A stretch of 62,000 bases of DNA from Gnetum montanum (Eukaryota > Streptophyta > Gnetopsida > Gnetales > Gnetaceae). The stretch spans positions 1-62,000 of the forward strand of contig MNCI01000852.1 of assembly GCA_015680685.1 (NCBI GenBank). Reading direction: 5' to 3'. This document shows, piece by piece, positions 46,449 through 56,598 of the stretch. The notes beneath the pieces were generated by a model, which was not told where the DNA came from, did no database searches, and saw nothing but the letters and a program-made list of their open reading frames with translations. The position numbers and the translations under genes were made by a program. Numbering within the stretch: position 1 is the first letter of the stretch; each line of letters opens with the position of its first letter.

Positions 46449-47287
46449 TGATGAGCCACGATATCAAGGCCACGATATCGCATTTGTGATATCAGGTCCA
46501 CGATATCAGAGCCTACCAATTGATATCAGACATTTGATGTCGGAACCTCTCTCATTTCCTATAAATAAGAGGCGGGCGCACTTGGTTTGACAATAAGTTA
46601 GTTAGTCTCTTACCTGAACTTTTGCCTTTTTTCCTTCTTAGAGTTAGAATTATTTCTGAGTGCCTACAATAGGAGTCATAAAGTGAATGGATCTTTATTC
46701 AAGCATTGTGTACCTAAGCACACATTGTGGCTAGAAATGAAGATGAACTTTGTGATAAACCTTGCAGCATTCAGAATAGCTTATTTAATGTTATTTATAG
46801 TTATTTAATGCTTTTCTTAGTTAAGTAATGTCCCTCATTCTCTCTCCTTGTCAACTTTCCCAAGTAAGCACACTCAGTATGACCACTTTGAGCATGCATG
46901 GAACACTTGGTAACCTAGTAACGATTAGCATTTGGTAATCCCAGTAGTGTTACACTAGTTCAAGATGTGTATGGCAAGTGGGAATGGATGCTGGTGTTAG
47001 GACTAGCTAGAGCATAGTCGATTAGTTAAATTAAATTAGTTACTTAATTACTTCATTTCTCCCTTTTAGCACTAGGACATAAAACATAAAAACCATAAAA
47101 ATCATATGCCTCAAGTTTAGTTAACCATACAATCGTGCCATACAAGTAAGCTTGGGAAGACAACGATTGACTAACCCATCCTTGCTCTATAAAGGTGCAT
47201 AAGCACTTAATCCTTGGAATTCGACAAGATCATGTGTGGATGCTCGTATTTGTATGGTTGAGCTTAGGGGTACCTTTCCACTCATCA
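46449..47287 (+). repeat. 3' LTR of Ath-3 (839 bp)
   Basis: Begins tgatgagccacgatatc and ends cactcatca. TATA at 46560-46567. U3 has several GATATC words. It is followed by the duplication gcatg. Confidence 0.92.
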
Positions 47288-47292
47288 GCATG

Positions 47293-49150
47293 AAAGTTAC
47301 AATCTGGAAAAATGGGGGAAAGCCTAAAAAAGGCCTTATGACCCTTGAAACAATCAAATTTCAATATTAGATGATAACAGTCAATACTAGCAACCTTAGG
47401 GGCCTACATGCATGTTCAAAAATGATCAAAAGTGATCAAAAATATTTCTCCCCAATTTTCCACATTTATCATGGAAGCCCCAATGTAGAAAAAGGGGGAA
47501 GCCCAAAAAATACCTATAAATTCTTAAAACAACCAAATTTTAACATCAAGTAGTAGCAATTAACACTAACAACCTTAGAAGCTTGCATGCATGTCCGAAA
47601 GTGATCATAAAGAACTAGAAATATTTCCCCCAAATTTTCCATGCTAAGCATGGAAGTCCTAGTGTGGAAACAATGGGGAAGTCCAAAAACCTCTCATCAA
47701 GCTTAAAAAAGAAACATTTTGACACCAAGCATTAACCATTGTCGCTAGTGACATCAAGGACCTACATGCATGACCGAAAATGATGCAAAACATGAAAATA
47801 TATTTCCCCCCATTTTTCCACACTGATCATACTATCCCCAACATGGAAAGAAGGGAGGAAGTCCAAAAAATTCTTATAAATACTCAAAATGACCAAATTT
47901 TGACGCCAAATCCTAGTCCTTGACCCCAATAGCCCCAAAAGCTAACATGCATAGTTAATTAAGGTCAAGTTTGGTCTAGATCTAAGTTGCATGGTTCTTC
48001 CAAGCTAGGGATCCCTTTTTCCACGTTTAGGGGAGTATCCCCAATGTGGAAAATCAAGGGAAAACTTGTTTGAGACTTCTAAACTCCTCAGAATGACATC
48101 AAACAACATTTCATGCACTCTAGAACCCTAGCAGCATTCATTAGAGCCCTTAGACTTTCACAAAACATATCCTAAATGGTTAAAAATATATTTCCTCTTA
48201 TTTTATATGTTGAGATTTCTACCAAAAAACCACTTAGGGATGTTCAAAGCTGCTAAATTTTGACATGGATCCATAGCCCTTGACCTTGGCAACTTTGGAA
48301 GGTAACATGCATAGTCGATTGTGATCCAAATTGGCCTAGATCTAGAATTCTTACTTCTTCCATGATATAGTAACCTTCCCAATATGCAAACAAATGGGGA
48401 AAGCTGCTTTTCCACTTTTGGAAGTAGGATGGCACTTCTAGAAGCCAAAGATCTATGCCAGAGAAGCCAAAGACCTCATAGCCTCAAGATTTTTCTTGTC
48501 TAACCTCATTTCAACCTATAAAACCCATTCCCCCTATTCTTCCACATTGGAGTAACTCCCCCAACATGGAAACATGGGGGAAAGACCTTAAGTACCCTTA
48601 AACAATTGTCAAACATGCTTAAAATCAGGCAAAAACTTGTAGAATCAATGTCTACAGCCCTAGGGGCCTAGAAACATAGTCAAAGTGCCCCAAAATCACT
48701 CTAAATTCATAAAATAAGTGTCCCCCTATTATTCCATGATGAGGATAATGTGATTAGTGTGGAAAAAGGGGGAGAAACCATTTTGATCCATTTTGATAAT
48801 CAAATTTACCTCAAGTTACCTTGAAACGAAGTTGGGAGATGCACAAGTTTTAGATCTAGACTCCAGCCACTTGTTTGATCATGTTTGACCTTATCTTTGC
48901 TTGGATTTTGGTTTCCCATGTTGAACCCCCCTCTTTTCGACATTGGCCAATGTGGAAACAAGAGGGGAAGGCTTTAGAACCTACCTTTTTGCCTTCACAG
49001 ACCTCCGAAGTGCTCAATTTTGAGGGATATGATCCTATGCTACCTTGGGAAGGTCATGGAATCTTAATCTTAGACCTCTAAGCACCAAAAGACCTATTTT
49101 CCTTAGTTTCCATACTAAGGGCACTTTTTTCCATGCTAATCCCAACATGG
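47293..49150 (+). repeat. Degenerate tandem array of about 185 bp, right part (Tat-C spacer)
   Basis: It continues the array of 36360-37312. Units near 47300, 47470, 47645, 47820, 48010, 48355, 48540, 48740, 48920 and 49120 share catggaa-cccc, gtggaaa-gggg-aagccc, aaccaaattttgacatcaa and gcttgcatgcatg. About ten units. ORFs in it (48203-48448, 48875-49081) are chance frames. Confidence 0.65.
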
Positions 49151-49199
49151 AAGCCTCAAAACACTTAATTTTTGGGTCTAAATGGCCTAGAAACAACCC

Positions 49200-49580
49200 T
49201 AATTAATGTCTAAACTCACCTACTAGCCTTGTGGCCTAACAACATGGCCTAATAAGGTCTAGAACTAGCAAAACCTAATCATTTTCTACCTATATTAACC
49301 AAATTTTATCATATATAAACTGTTTTTCTTTATTTTTGCCTTGTTACATAATGTTTTAGCTTATTTTTGACTTATGTTGCCTTGTTAACCTTCTATGGCC
49401 ATTATACAATCTTATATGTTCATTTTTTTGCCTTTGTTTGACCTTTAAATGGTACCAAATAGTGGGGTGTGACCTTCTCTAACCCCCATTTGACACCATA
49501 TGACCATGGCTTGGTAAGGCCTTAAACTAGCACAGTAATCCACCAAGACTATAAATTGACATCACGGCCCACTAAGGCCT
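49200..49580 (+). repeat. Second array of the motif of about 30 bp, before RT of Tat-C
   Basis: ggcttggtaaggccttaaactagcac, ggcccactaaggccttaaattggc and looser copies (ggcctaataaggtctagaactagc near 49247). It is the same motif as at 30470 and 52830. Confidence 0.65.
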
Positions 49581-49769
49581 TAAATTGGCAAAATTGTAAT
49601 ATTTATTGATCATTTGTAACCTTGCTCCTTATACCTCCACTTGTTTGACCTTTATGTGATCTTTGTTCACCTCTATTGTACTTTTCTGAATTGACCTTAT
49701 CTCACCAATGATCTTAGATGGTCTTGATTGCATTTAATTTGCATATTTTTTATGGCATTTTAACATTAA

Positions 49770-49789
49770 TTATTCACTTTCACCCAGGT
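49770..49789 (+). promoter_or_regulatory. Proposed sense splice acceptor before RT of Tat-C
   Basis: A pyrimidine-rich run ends ttcactttcacccag then g at 49788. A second candidate, gatatgtag, ends at 49820. Either lies just before the RT frame. With donor 30240 it would remove the whole spacer, the antisense gene and (now) Ath-3. Confidence 0.4.
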
Positions 49790-49829
49790 GCCACTTAATA
49801 TGTTTTCAATTGATATGTAGGATCAAAGT

Positions 49830-50846
49830 ATGAGTACCTAGGAGCAAATCAGTTTGCCTTTATGTCTACATGGACCTCATGATGATATTAAATGGTGTAT
49901 CAACCCTAGTTGCCTAGATGTTGAGCCTAAGAGTCTTGTAGACCATATAGCCTTAATAGAGAAACCTCTAGAATGTTCTCAAAACCTAGTCAAAACCCTT
50001 GAATTAGAGGTAGGAGACATAATCAAAGATCCTCTAGTTGAGGTTCTAGTCACAACAAACAATGGTAAGGAGAAAACCCTTAAACTAAGTTCCTCACTAG
50101 AGCCTCAATATGCCCAAGACATCACTAAAGTCTTACAAAACAACATTAAGGTGTTTGGCTGGTCATATGAAGATATGCCAAGCCTAGACCCATGTCTAGT
50201 CTAGCACAACATCATACTGGATTCTTGCATTAGACTAGTTAAGCAAAAAGTGCACAAGATTAGACCTGATTTGCCCTTGGCAATTCATGATGAAATCTCA
50301 AAGCTCAACCAAGCAGGTTTCATTAGGGCTATTGATTACACAGAATGGGTATCCAACATAGTGGTAGTCCCTAAGAAAAATTGGGATATTCATATTTGCA
50401 TTGATTTTCAAGACCTAAATAAAGAAGCCATCAAGGATGACTTCCCTTTGCCTAGTATTGATCAACTTATTGATACTACAGCTGGACATGCCTTGTTGTC
50501 CTTTATGGATGGATTCTCAGGATATAGCCAAATTAGGATCAACCCAAAGCACCAACTTAGCACAACATTTATGACCCAATGGGGTACATTTTATTATACC
50601 ATGATGCCCTTTGGCTTGAAGAATGCTAGAGCAACATGCCAGAGATCCATGACTTATATCTTTAGTGATTATATGTTAGGTTTGCTTAATGATTACATAG
50701 ATGACATAGCTATGAATTCTAAGATAGTTTATGACCATGCTAATGACCTAGATCTTCTGCTTAAACGATGCCTCAAATGTGAGCTTAGGCTCAATCCTAA
50801 GAAGTATGTCTTCGATGTCAAGACTATAAGATGCTTGGCTTTGTAG
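49830..50846 (+). pseudogene. pol: Reverse transcriptase of Tat-C
   Basis: From about 49855 one frame with a single TAG (50202) runs to 50846. After an N-terminal linker come DEISKLNQAGFIRAIDYTEW, VPKKNWDIHICIDFQDLNKE, LLSFMDGFSGYSQIRI, MPFGLKNARATCQRSM and the catalytic DYIDDIAMNSK (about 50690). LRLNPKKYVFDV ends the part in this frame, and the thumb continues with shifts to about 50930. Motifs are of the Tat lineage (FGLKNA-AT-QR, YIDD). It is among the best preserved coding stretches of the element. Confidence 0.88.
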
Positions 50847-50929
50847 TCTCTAAAGCAAGGATATGCATAGATCCTAATAAGGTTAAGGTAATATCCAAAT
50901 TGGTAGCACCTACCAACCTTAAAGAGCTT

Positions 50930-51556
50930 TGTGGATTATAGGATAGATTACAATTTATTCATAGGTTTATCACTAAGCTTACATATAAGTTACAGGTCAT
51001 GCAACACTTGCTTAAGAAAGGAGTTCATTATGTGTGGACAACTCAATGCCAATAGGCCTTTGAAAACCTTAAGCAAGAGTTGACATAACTATTGATAGTC
51101 TATCCTCCATAAGAGGGTAAATTGTTTTACATTTATCTTGCAATCTCTAATACATCCATTACCTCTCTACTCTGCTAGAAGCACAATGATGGAGCAAAAA
51201 TGCCTATATATTACCTTAGCCATGCATTAGTAGCCCACAGGACCTGATACACTAAAGTGGAGAAGTATTGTCTAGCACTAGTCTTATCTTTGAAGAAATG
51301 GAGACACTACCTCTTCAAAAGCCAAGTTAACGTAATTTGTAAGAATAACATACTTAGAGCCATAATGACCAAAATCTACAAAAGTAGCCATATAGCTCGA
51401 TGGAAATCCATAACTATGGAGCTTGACCTTCATTACGTCTGTCAATCCTCAACAAAAGGTCAAGCTATAGTTGTAAAACTCACAATTTCACCTGTTGATG
51501 ACCAAGCAACCATAGACCCTCAATTCCTTGATGAATACATTAACATAATTAGCTAA
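50930..51556 (+). pseudogene. Gypsy-type RNase H of Tat-C
   Basis: HRFITKLTYKLQVMQHLLKK leads from the connection into RNase H: KLFYIYLAISNTSITSLLC (the usual catalytic Asp is replaced here), MPIYYLSHALVAHRT, then VEKYCLALVLSLKKWRHYLF and HIARWKSITMELDL. The open part is 51257-51556. Stops are TAG and TAA. Confidence 0.75.
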
Positions 51557-51970
51557 GTCCTTGCAGGTTATGAGGTAGTCATGAACTTTGACAAAGCTTC
51601 AACCACCCATGGGGCTAGTGTTGTTGCCATTACAACATTTCCATCTAGTGATATCTAATTCTTTGCCTATCGATTTGGGTTTTCATGTACTAACAAATGG
51701 CAAAATACAAAGGTTTAATCAGAGGTATAATGGTAGCTCATGACCTAGGAATTAGACTCCTAGCCATCAAAGGTGATTCACAACTTACAGTTGCCCAAGT
51801 AACCAAATTCTATGCATGCAAAGCTAAGCACTTACAACCTTACTGTGACCTATGAAAGTAGTTATTACTATAGTTCATAGACATTAATTTCCAACACATA
51901 TCCAGAAACAAAAGCATCATAGCTAATGTAATTACAACATTATCCCTTAGTGTGACACTAGATGTGTTTA
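51557..51970 (+). pseudogene. Archaeal-type RNase H (aRNH) of Tat-C, downstream of RH
   Basis: YEVVMNFDKASTTHGASVVA (about 51570) holds the first Asp. FGFSCTNKWQNTK then IRGIMVAHDLGIRL after a shift, and LLAIKGDSQLTVAQVT (about 51760) holds the next Asp. IDINFQHISRNKSIIANVIT (about 51880) gives the C-terminal block. This position, after the gypsy RNase H, is the usual one in Ogre-like Tat elements and contrasts with Tat-B. Confidence 0.75.
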
Positions 51971-52079
51971 GCAAATTAACCACCTTAACTATGGATTGTG
52001 CTACTCCCATCACATAGAACAGTGAGGATACCTTATACATGGTGAACCCTCACAAGGCCTGACTACTACCCAAAAGGAT

Positions 52080-52800
52080 ACTATAACACAATACATCAAT
52101 GATGTTGTGCTAGACTACCCATAACCATAGTTACAGATAATGGACCTTAATTTAATAGCCAAGAAACCAAGGATTTTTGTCACAACCTAGGCATTAAGCA
52201 TTCTTTCTCATCATCTTACTACCCTCAAGCCAATGAACAAGTATAAGTAAGCAACAAGGCCATCATCAACTTGCTCAAATAAATGCTGAACAACAGCAAG
52301 AAGAAGTGGCATGAGTGACTTGTCCATGCACAATGAACATATAGAACAACCTATTGCATGACAACTGGCATGACCCCATATAGCCTTTTTTTATGGTTTT
52401 GAAGCTATTTTACCTTTTGAATTGCAGGTGCCATCACTTCTAGTAGCCTTAACCAACTTTATCAATAATGAGCAAAATAAGAAGTTATGAATAGTAGCCC
52501 TAGATTCATTGGAGGAGAAGCATATGAAAGCACTTGCTCATATCGAGCACTATCAAGAGAGGTAGAAGCAACGACATCACCATAATTTAGTCATGTGCAA
52601 GATCAAGGAGGAGGACCTAGTCTTCAAGGCCATTTGTGAGCATGAAGACAAATTCTTAGCCAACTGGAAAGAGTCCTTTCTTGTCACCAAAGGCTAACAG
52701 AATAAAGCATTCAAAATAGCTAACATGAAGGAAAATGAGCTAGCCAATCTAGTCAATCATTCCTATCTAAAGCATGTAGCTGATGATCATCAACAAGAGA
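52080..52800 (+). pseudogene. Integrase of Tat-C, N-terminal half missing
   Basis: Only about 120 bp separate the aRNH from PITIVTDNGP (about 52115), the second Asp of the DDE core. The zinc-binding domain and first Asp are therefore deleted. The core continues ETKDFCHNLGIKHSFSSSYY and PQANEQV then a TAG, where the catalytic Glu is expected. After frameshifts the C-terminal part has ALDSLEEKHMKALAHIEHYQ and FLANWKESFLVTKG. It cannot have been functional. Confidence 0.75.
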
Positions 52801-52829
52801 GCCTACTTTTAATGGTCTGATGTGACCTT

Positions 52830-52910
52830 AAACTCACAACATGGCTTGCCAAGGCCTTAAATTGGTACCATGGCCTGCCATGACCTTAAACTAGTGACCT
52901 TGGTGACCTG
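52830..52910 (+). repeat. Third array of the motif of about 30 bp, after integrase of Tat-C
   Basis: acatggcttgccaaggccttaaattggtacc, then catggcctgccatgaccttaaactag. Same motif as in arrays 1 and 2. Confidence 0.65.
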
Positions 52911-53013
52911 GATAGCCTGATTCTCATGTGGCATGTATGCATTATAACATTATAATATGCAATGGTGTTTTGTATTCTTTGTCAATGCCTCTTGGGTCAA
53001 TCCTCTAAGCACC

Positions 53014-53029
53014 AACAAAGAGGGGCCAT
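53014..53029 (+). promoter_or_regulatory. Polypurine tract of Tat-C
   Basis: aacaaagaggggccat directly precedes the TG of the 3' LTR. The purine run aaagagggg fits a plus-strand primer. Confidence 0.7.
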
Positions 53030-54640
53030 TGAAACACCACAAAATTTTGCATGTTATAACCAAACTTCATCGTGTGGCTTTCACCCCGATGAAATCCAAG
53101 GTAAAATTTCATTGTAAATGTGAAAATTGTAACCCACAATGGGAAATTTCACATACTTTAAACTTTTGGGGCTGAACAATGCCTCATAAGTGATCAAATA
53201 CTCATTCCCCAAGTGAAAAAAGTCACTTAGTGTCTATATTTGGGCTTGGGGTGTCAAAATGCCTTTTGGAATGCCAAAAAGGGCAATTTGATGGGTTTTA
53301 TGGAGGGGGGCGGGGATTTTACATTTTTCTACATTGGAAACACCTATAGGGGGTAGATCTCACCTACCCCTAGCATGGAAGGGTGGGGATTTGGAGACTT
53401 CAACCGCCCCCCCCCCCCCCCCCCCCCCCTCAACTTGGAGACCAAATGCACAACTTGGAAACTTTTTCCCAACTTAGAAACTTTTCCTCCTTAGCTTGAA
53501 AAGTTTCCCTCTAGTATGGAAATTTTCCCCTAATTTCGAAACTTTCCCCCTAGCCTAGAAAGTTTCCCCCAGCATGGAAAATTCAATCCCTTAACGTGAA
53601 AGCCATGAGAAGAAAAATTCATCAATTCATGTACTTCAACATTGACTAGCCACTTCAACAAGAATGATGGAGAGCTCAAAGTGGAAGATTCATCTCCAAC
53701 ATGAAAGGTATGCCCCAGTTACTATTTATAGTAAATGGAATGGCCATGGGGGATCACTTACTATGTATAGTAATCCCTCCCCTTCCAAATTTGGGCACCC
53801 ATCTCACCTATCTTTGGCAACCAATATGAAGCAAAATCACATCAAATTTGTAGCCATTTCAAAGCTAACTTTCAGCCCCATTTATGGTCCAAAAAACCTA
53901 TAAAAGCTAGCCTCCAATACCATTTACAAGTTGTAGAATTTTTCAACAAGTTAAGCATTTTTTATTCAGTAATTTTAAGTAATTTGCATACAAACAATTC
54001 CACACTTAGGGCATTTTCAAATAATCAAGAGCTCTTGTAAGTTCCCATACTTGCATTCTCTTGAACCCTAACATGGAAGCATTTTGGCCTTGAGATTTGG
54101 TGGATTTTTTATGTCAACACTACACTTCTGGGATTTTCAAATCCTAGCATGGAGCAATTTGGCATCCAAATTTTTCACCTTTCTCACCCCCTCCTAGCAA
54201 TGACCTAATTAGCAGTCCAAGGTTGCAGTAATGAAGGAAGGTTTGATAGCATTAGGAGTGGCTTAGCACATGGATTGTGGAGCAGATCAAATTGGCTTCA
54301 CCAGGCTTTGAATTCCTACACAAGTGAACCTCCCTTTTTTTTTTGCTCATCTAAGCACCATTTATACACATTTCTCTAACTTATTCTTTATTCTTTTCTC
54401 AATAAAGTTTTAAATTTTTAGTTTTGTGTTCAAAAATTCATTTATTTTCTATGCATTATTTGAATCTATTTATATTCCTCCATTTCACATCTCATAAGTC
54501 CTTGGTTGATTTGCTGAAGCAGCCAAGATGCCTTGAATTCCATTTTTACTGTGGAGGCCCTAGGGATTTGGGGTTGGGGAACTACTTACACCAAGGATCC
54601 TTGGTTTTCATTCTAGTGATTAAGGTTTTTAGTCACAACA
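53030..54640 (+). repeat. 3' LTR of Tat-C (1611 bp)
   Basis: Begins tgaaacaccacaa and ends cacaaca, followed by the duplication actat. AATAAA at about 54400. It aligns with 23905-25435. Differences include a long C run at 53407-53429, the minisatellite (53450-53590), and two copies of the ttactat-tatagtaa inverted repeat (53716 and 53757) where the 5' LTR has one. The ORF at 54424-54687 runs across its end and is not a gene. Confidence 0.88.
53407..53429 (+). repeat. Homopolymer of 23 C in the Tat-C 3' LTR
   Basis: An uninterrupted C run after caaccg. The matching place in the 5' LTR (near 24230) has five C. It could form an i-motif, with a G-quadruplex on the other strand, or its length could be a sequencing artefact. 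Confidence 0.9.
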
Positions 54641-54645
54641 ACTAT

Positions 54646-55000
54646 AAAAAGAGATATGGGTTGCTTAGGATTGCATCATTTAAGTGAAGAATGTAAGTGA
54701 AGTGTTTAAGTGTGAGGAAGAAGATGGTACTTGGAGAAAGAGTAGTAAGAAGGCCATTTATCCCATATGTCATGGGATGTTGTCCAGAACATGTGTTGAG
54801 GACCTATTGTAAGGCAACTACCCATGGAGCATCAAGTGAAAGCCCTTTTCTACTTTGTCTTTTAGATGAGTTTAGATTTCTCATTGGTGGGCTTTCCATA
54901 CATTCCAATGTTTAGGGTAGCTTCTATGAATCTAATACTCAAGCTGAAGATCGAAAGGAATCTAGTAGAGATAATTCCTAGGGAAAAGCTTTTATGTCTC
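54646..55000 (+). pseudogene. Possible integrase C-terminal fragment of Tat-B
   Basis: In the open stretch 54697-54915, ATTHGASSESPFLL followed by DEFRFLIGGLSI loosely fits the TT-x-T-G-x-(S/T)-P-(F/Y)-L...PIE-x-(E/I)-(I/L) block that follows the integrase core in Ty3/gypsy elements. A Gln/Glu/Arg-rich part follows. The middle of the integrase core is not seen. Confidence 0.35.
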
Positions 55001-56598
55001 AAGACATAGAAGCATCTAATTGAGGAGAACCTTAGAAATCATCAACTAAATAGATGGATGTAAAGGAGACAAAAATAGTTGTGGAAAATAAAGGTGAAGA
55101 CCAAGGTGAGACTTCAACAAGATAAGAAGAGGAAAGAAAAGCACTCATCATAATTGAGATAACATAGGAAAGGACTCTCAATATGAGAATCCCTAAGAAA
55201 GTTACTCTAAGTATTCTCTTTCCATCCATAGAATATTTTATATGATATTGAGTTTGTATAGTTTTCTAAGTTCTATTAGGAATGAGGTTTTTATTTCATC
55301 AAACCTTAAGTTTGATGAAAGTTTTCCTCAAAAAAGATTTCTATTTCTGTGTAAAAAGAAAATTTTCTAATAAAGTCTATATTTTTTAGCTAAAGTGTAA
55401 AAAGCGGAGAATGAAATGTTAGCACATTTAACCATTACATGGAATAGTTTTCTTTTTTTAAGTATGAGAAAGAATAGTTACTAGTCCTATGTTGTCAAAA
55501 AATGGTGTAAATGGTATCTATTGGAAGATGGAAGAATGGTGATTATTTGGAATCATAAACTAGCTCGAATTGTCTATTGGTCATAGGTTCCAATTAAGGG
55601 TATTTATGTTTATCACTCCAAGGTTGAAATCCTTGAAAAGGAATCTATTTTGCATAGGTAAAATTTTGATCATCATGTGCTTAACTAAGAAACCATGATA
55701 TTCCATAGATTCTAGGAACAACATGAAACTCTAAATCTTCCCATTGAAACCATTGTTAACTGATCATCATAATCATATTCAAGATATACATACATGAAAT
55801 GGATGCAATATCCACCATCTAACTTTGCAACTGGGAGGCTTATACAGCCCAATTCTTTAATGAATAGAAGTTAAAAAAAGGGAGGAAGTAGGAACCAAGC
55901 AACAAATCATTACTCAAAGGAAAAAAGAAAAATAACATGAAATAATGTATGAAGGTAACATGAACTTCTCTTGCAAATAGAGAGGAAAATAGGCAATCAT
56001 TCATGCTAATAGGAATAGTATATTAGACTAAGGAAAAACATTGCAGAATGGTTTGCCAATGAATTCATAAATCATAAGGATCATGTCACATATCAAAATT
56101 AAATAATAAATAATAGTAGCCTATCCATGAAGAGGATCATGGCTATTAATGCAACAACATCTGGCTAGATTTCTTCCTCAACATTCCTACAAACAAATGT
56201 GAGGTTTCCTCACGCATGCTACTATGTGTGTATCCTAGATTAGGGTCATTCAGGTGATGACATTTACTTTTATTCTACTTGTAATTCTATGATGTCCTAA
56301 CATGGACCACATTGCTTGCACAAATCGATGTTGTTGTTGCTGCACAGTTCTTAAGCCAAGCCTATGCAAAACCCTATGCTACTACCTTCAAAATACAACA
56401 ATTGTAGATTTTACTGACATTCCTGTAGTGTTGAACATTTGACCCTTCGGATTCCCCTCAGCAACAATGGCCATACTTAATGATTGTGCATACACATCCT
56501 AGGCTAATTTAATTCTTATTGGCATTGCTAAGTAACTTCACTACTAAACAAATCAAGCAAAGTTGGTACTAAGTAACCAAACAATTAAACTTTACTTT
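55001..56598 (+). other. Unassigned sequence between Tat-B and Ath-4
   Basis: AT-rich 1.6 kb without a recognised gene. The first few hundred bases may be the 3' untranslated part of Tat-B. I saw no LTR-like repeat of sequence near 10361. The 5 bp next to Ath-4 are acttt (56594-56598), its expected target duplication. Confidence 0.3.

Larger units (their letters stand above)
37318..47287 (+). mobile_element. Ath-3: full-length Athila-type element inserted in the Tat-C spacer
   Basis: 9970 bp, LTRs at 37318-38125 and 46449-47287, flanked by GCATG at 37313-37317 and 47288-47292. It contains gag, protease, RT, RNase H, integrase and a 2 kb 3' untranslated region. The RT and RNase H blocks (LFGLCNSPATVQR, VLMDDFSTYG, FLGHTGYYRRFIENFS, YASQSIAGSQLNHTIMEKEL) are those of the Athila lineage. 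It is the template against which Ath-1 and Ath-2 are seen to be deletion derivatives. It is inactive because of stops, frameshifts and catalytic changes. Confidence 0.93.
23905..54640 (+). mobile_element. Tat-C: giant Tat/Ogre-like Ty3/gypsy element, about 20.8 kb without Ath-3
   Basis: LTRs at 23905-25435 and 53030-54640 align along their length. The duplication ACTAT is at 23900-23904 and 54641-54645. Order: LTR, long repetitive leader, upstream ORF, gag, protease, spacer of about 9.6 kb, RT, RNase H, archaeal-type RNase H, partial integrase, LTR. Great size, aRNH after RH, and a long non-coding gap between protease and RT are known features of Ogre elements in the Tat lineage. The spacer additionally holds an antisense gene-like structure and a tandem array. 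Ath-3 (37318-47287) interrupts the array. Confidence 0.85.
10361..56598 (+). mobile_element. Tat-B: old AT-rich Tat-type Ty3/gypsy element in three pieces
   Basis: Pieces are 10361-15207, 22484-23904 and 54641 to at most 56598, separated by Ath-2 and Tat-C. Removing both inserts, each with a perfect 5-bp duplication (AGCCT and ACTAT), rejoins RT and brings the integrase-like pieces together. Domain order is gag, protease, archaeal-type RNase H, RT, RNase H, integrase. It is more AT-rich and more decayed than the other elements, which fits its place as the oldest layer. Its LTRs were not identified, so the outer limits are uncertain. The left limit may lie beyond Ath-0. Confidence 0.7.

Noticed and set aside
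54424-54687. Open frame of 87 codons that could suggest a host gene
   Set aside because: It spans the end of the Tat-C 3' LTR and its flank and has no motif. The matching place in the 5' LTR does not keep the frame.
55032-55229. Minus-strand frame of 65 codons with hydrophobic stretches
   Set aside because: Short, no motif and AT-rich. Chance is the simplest explanation.
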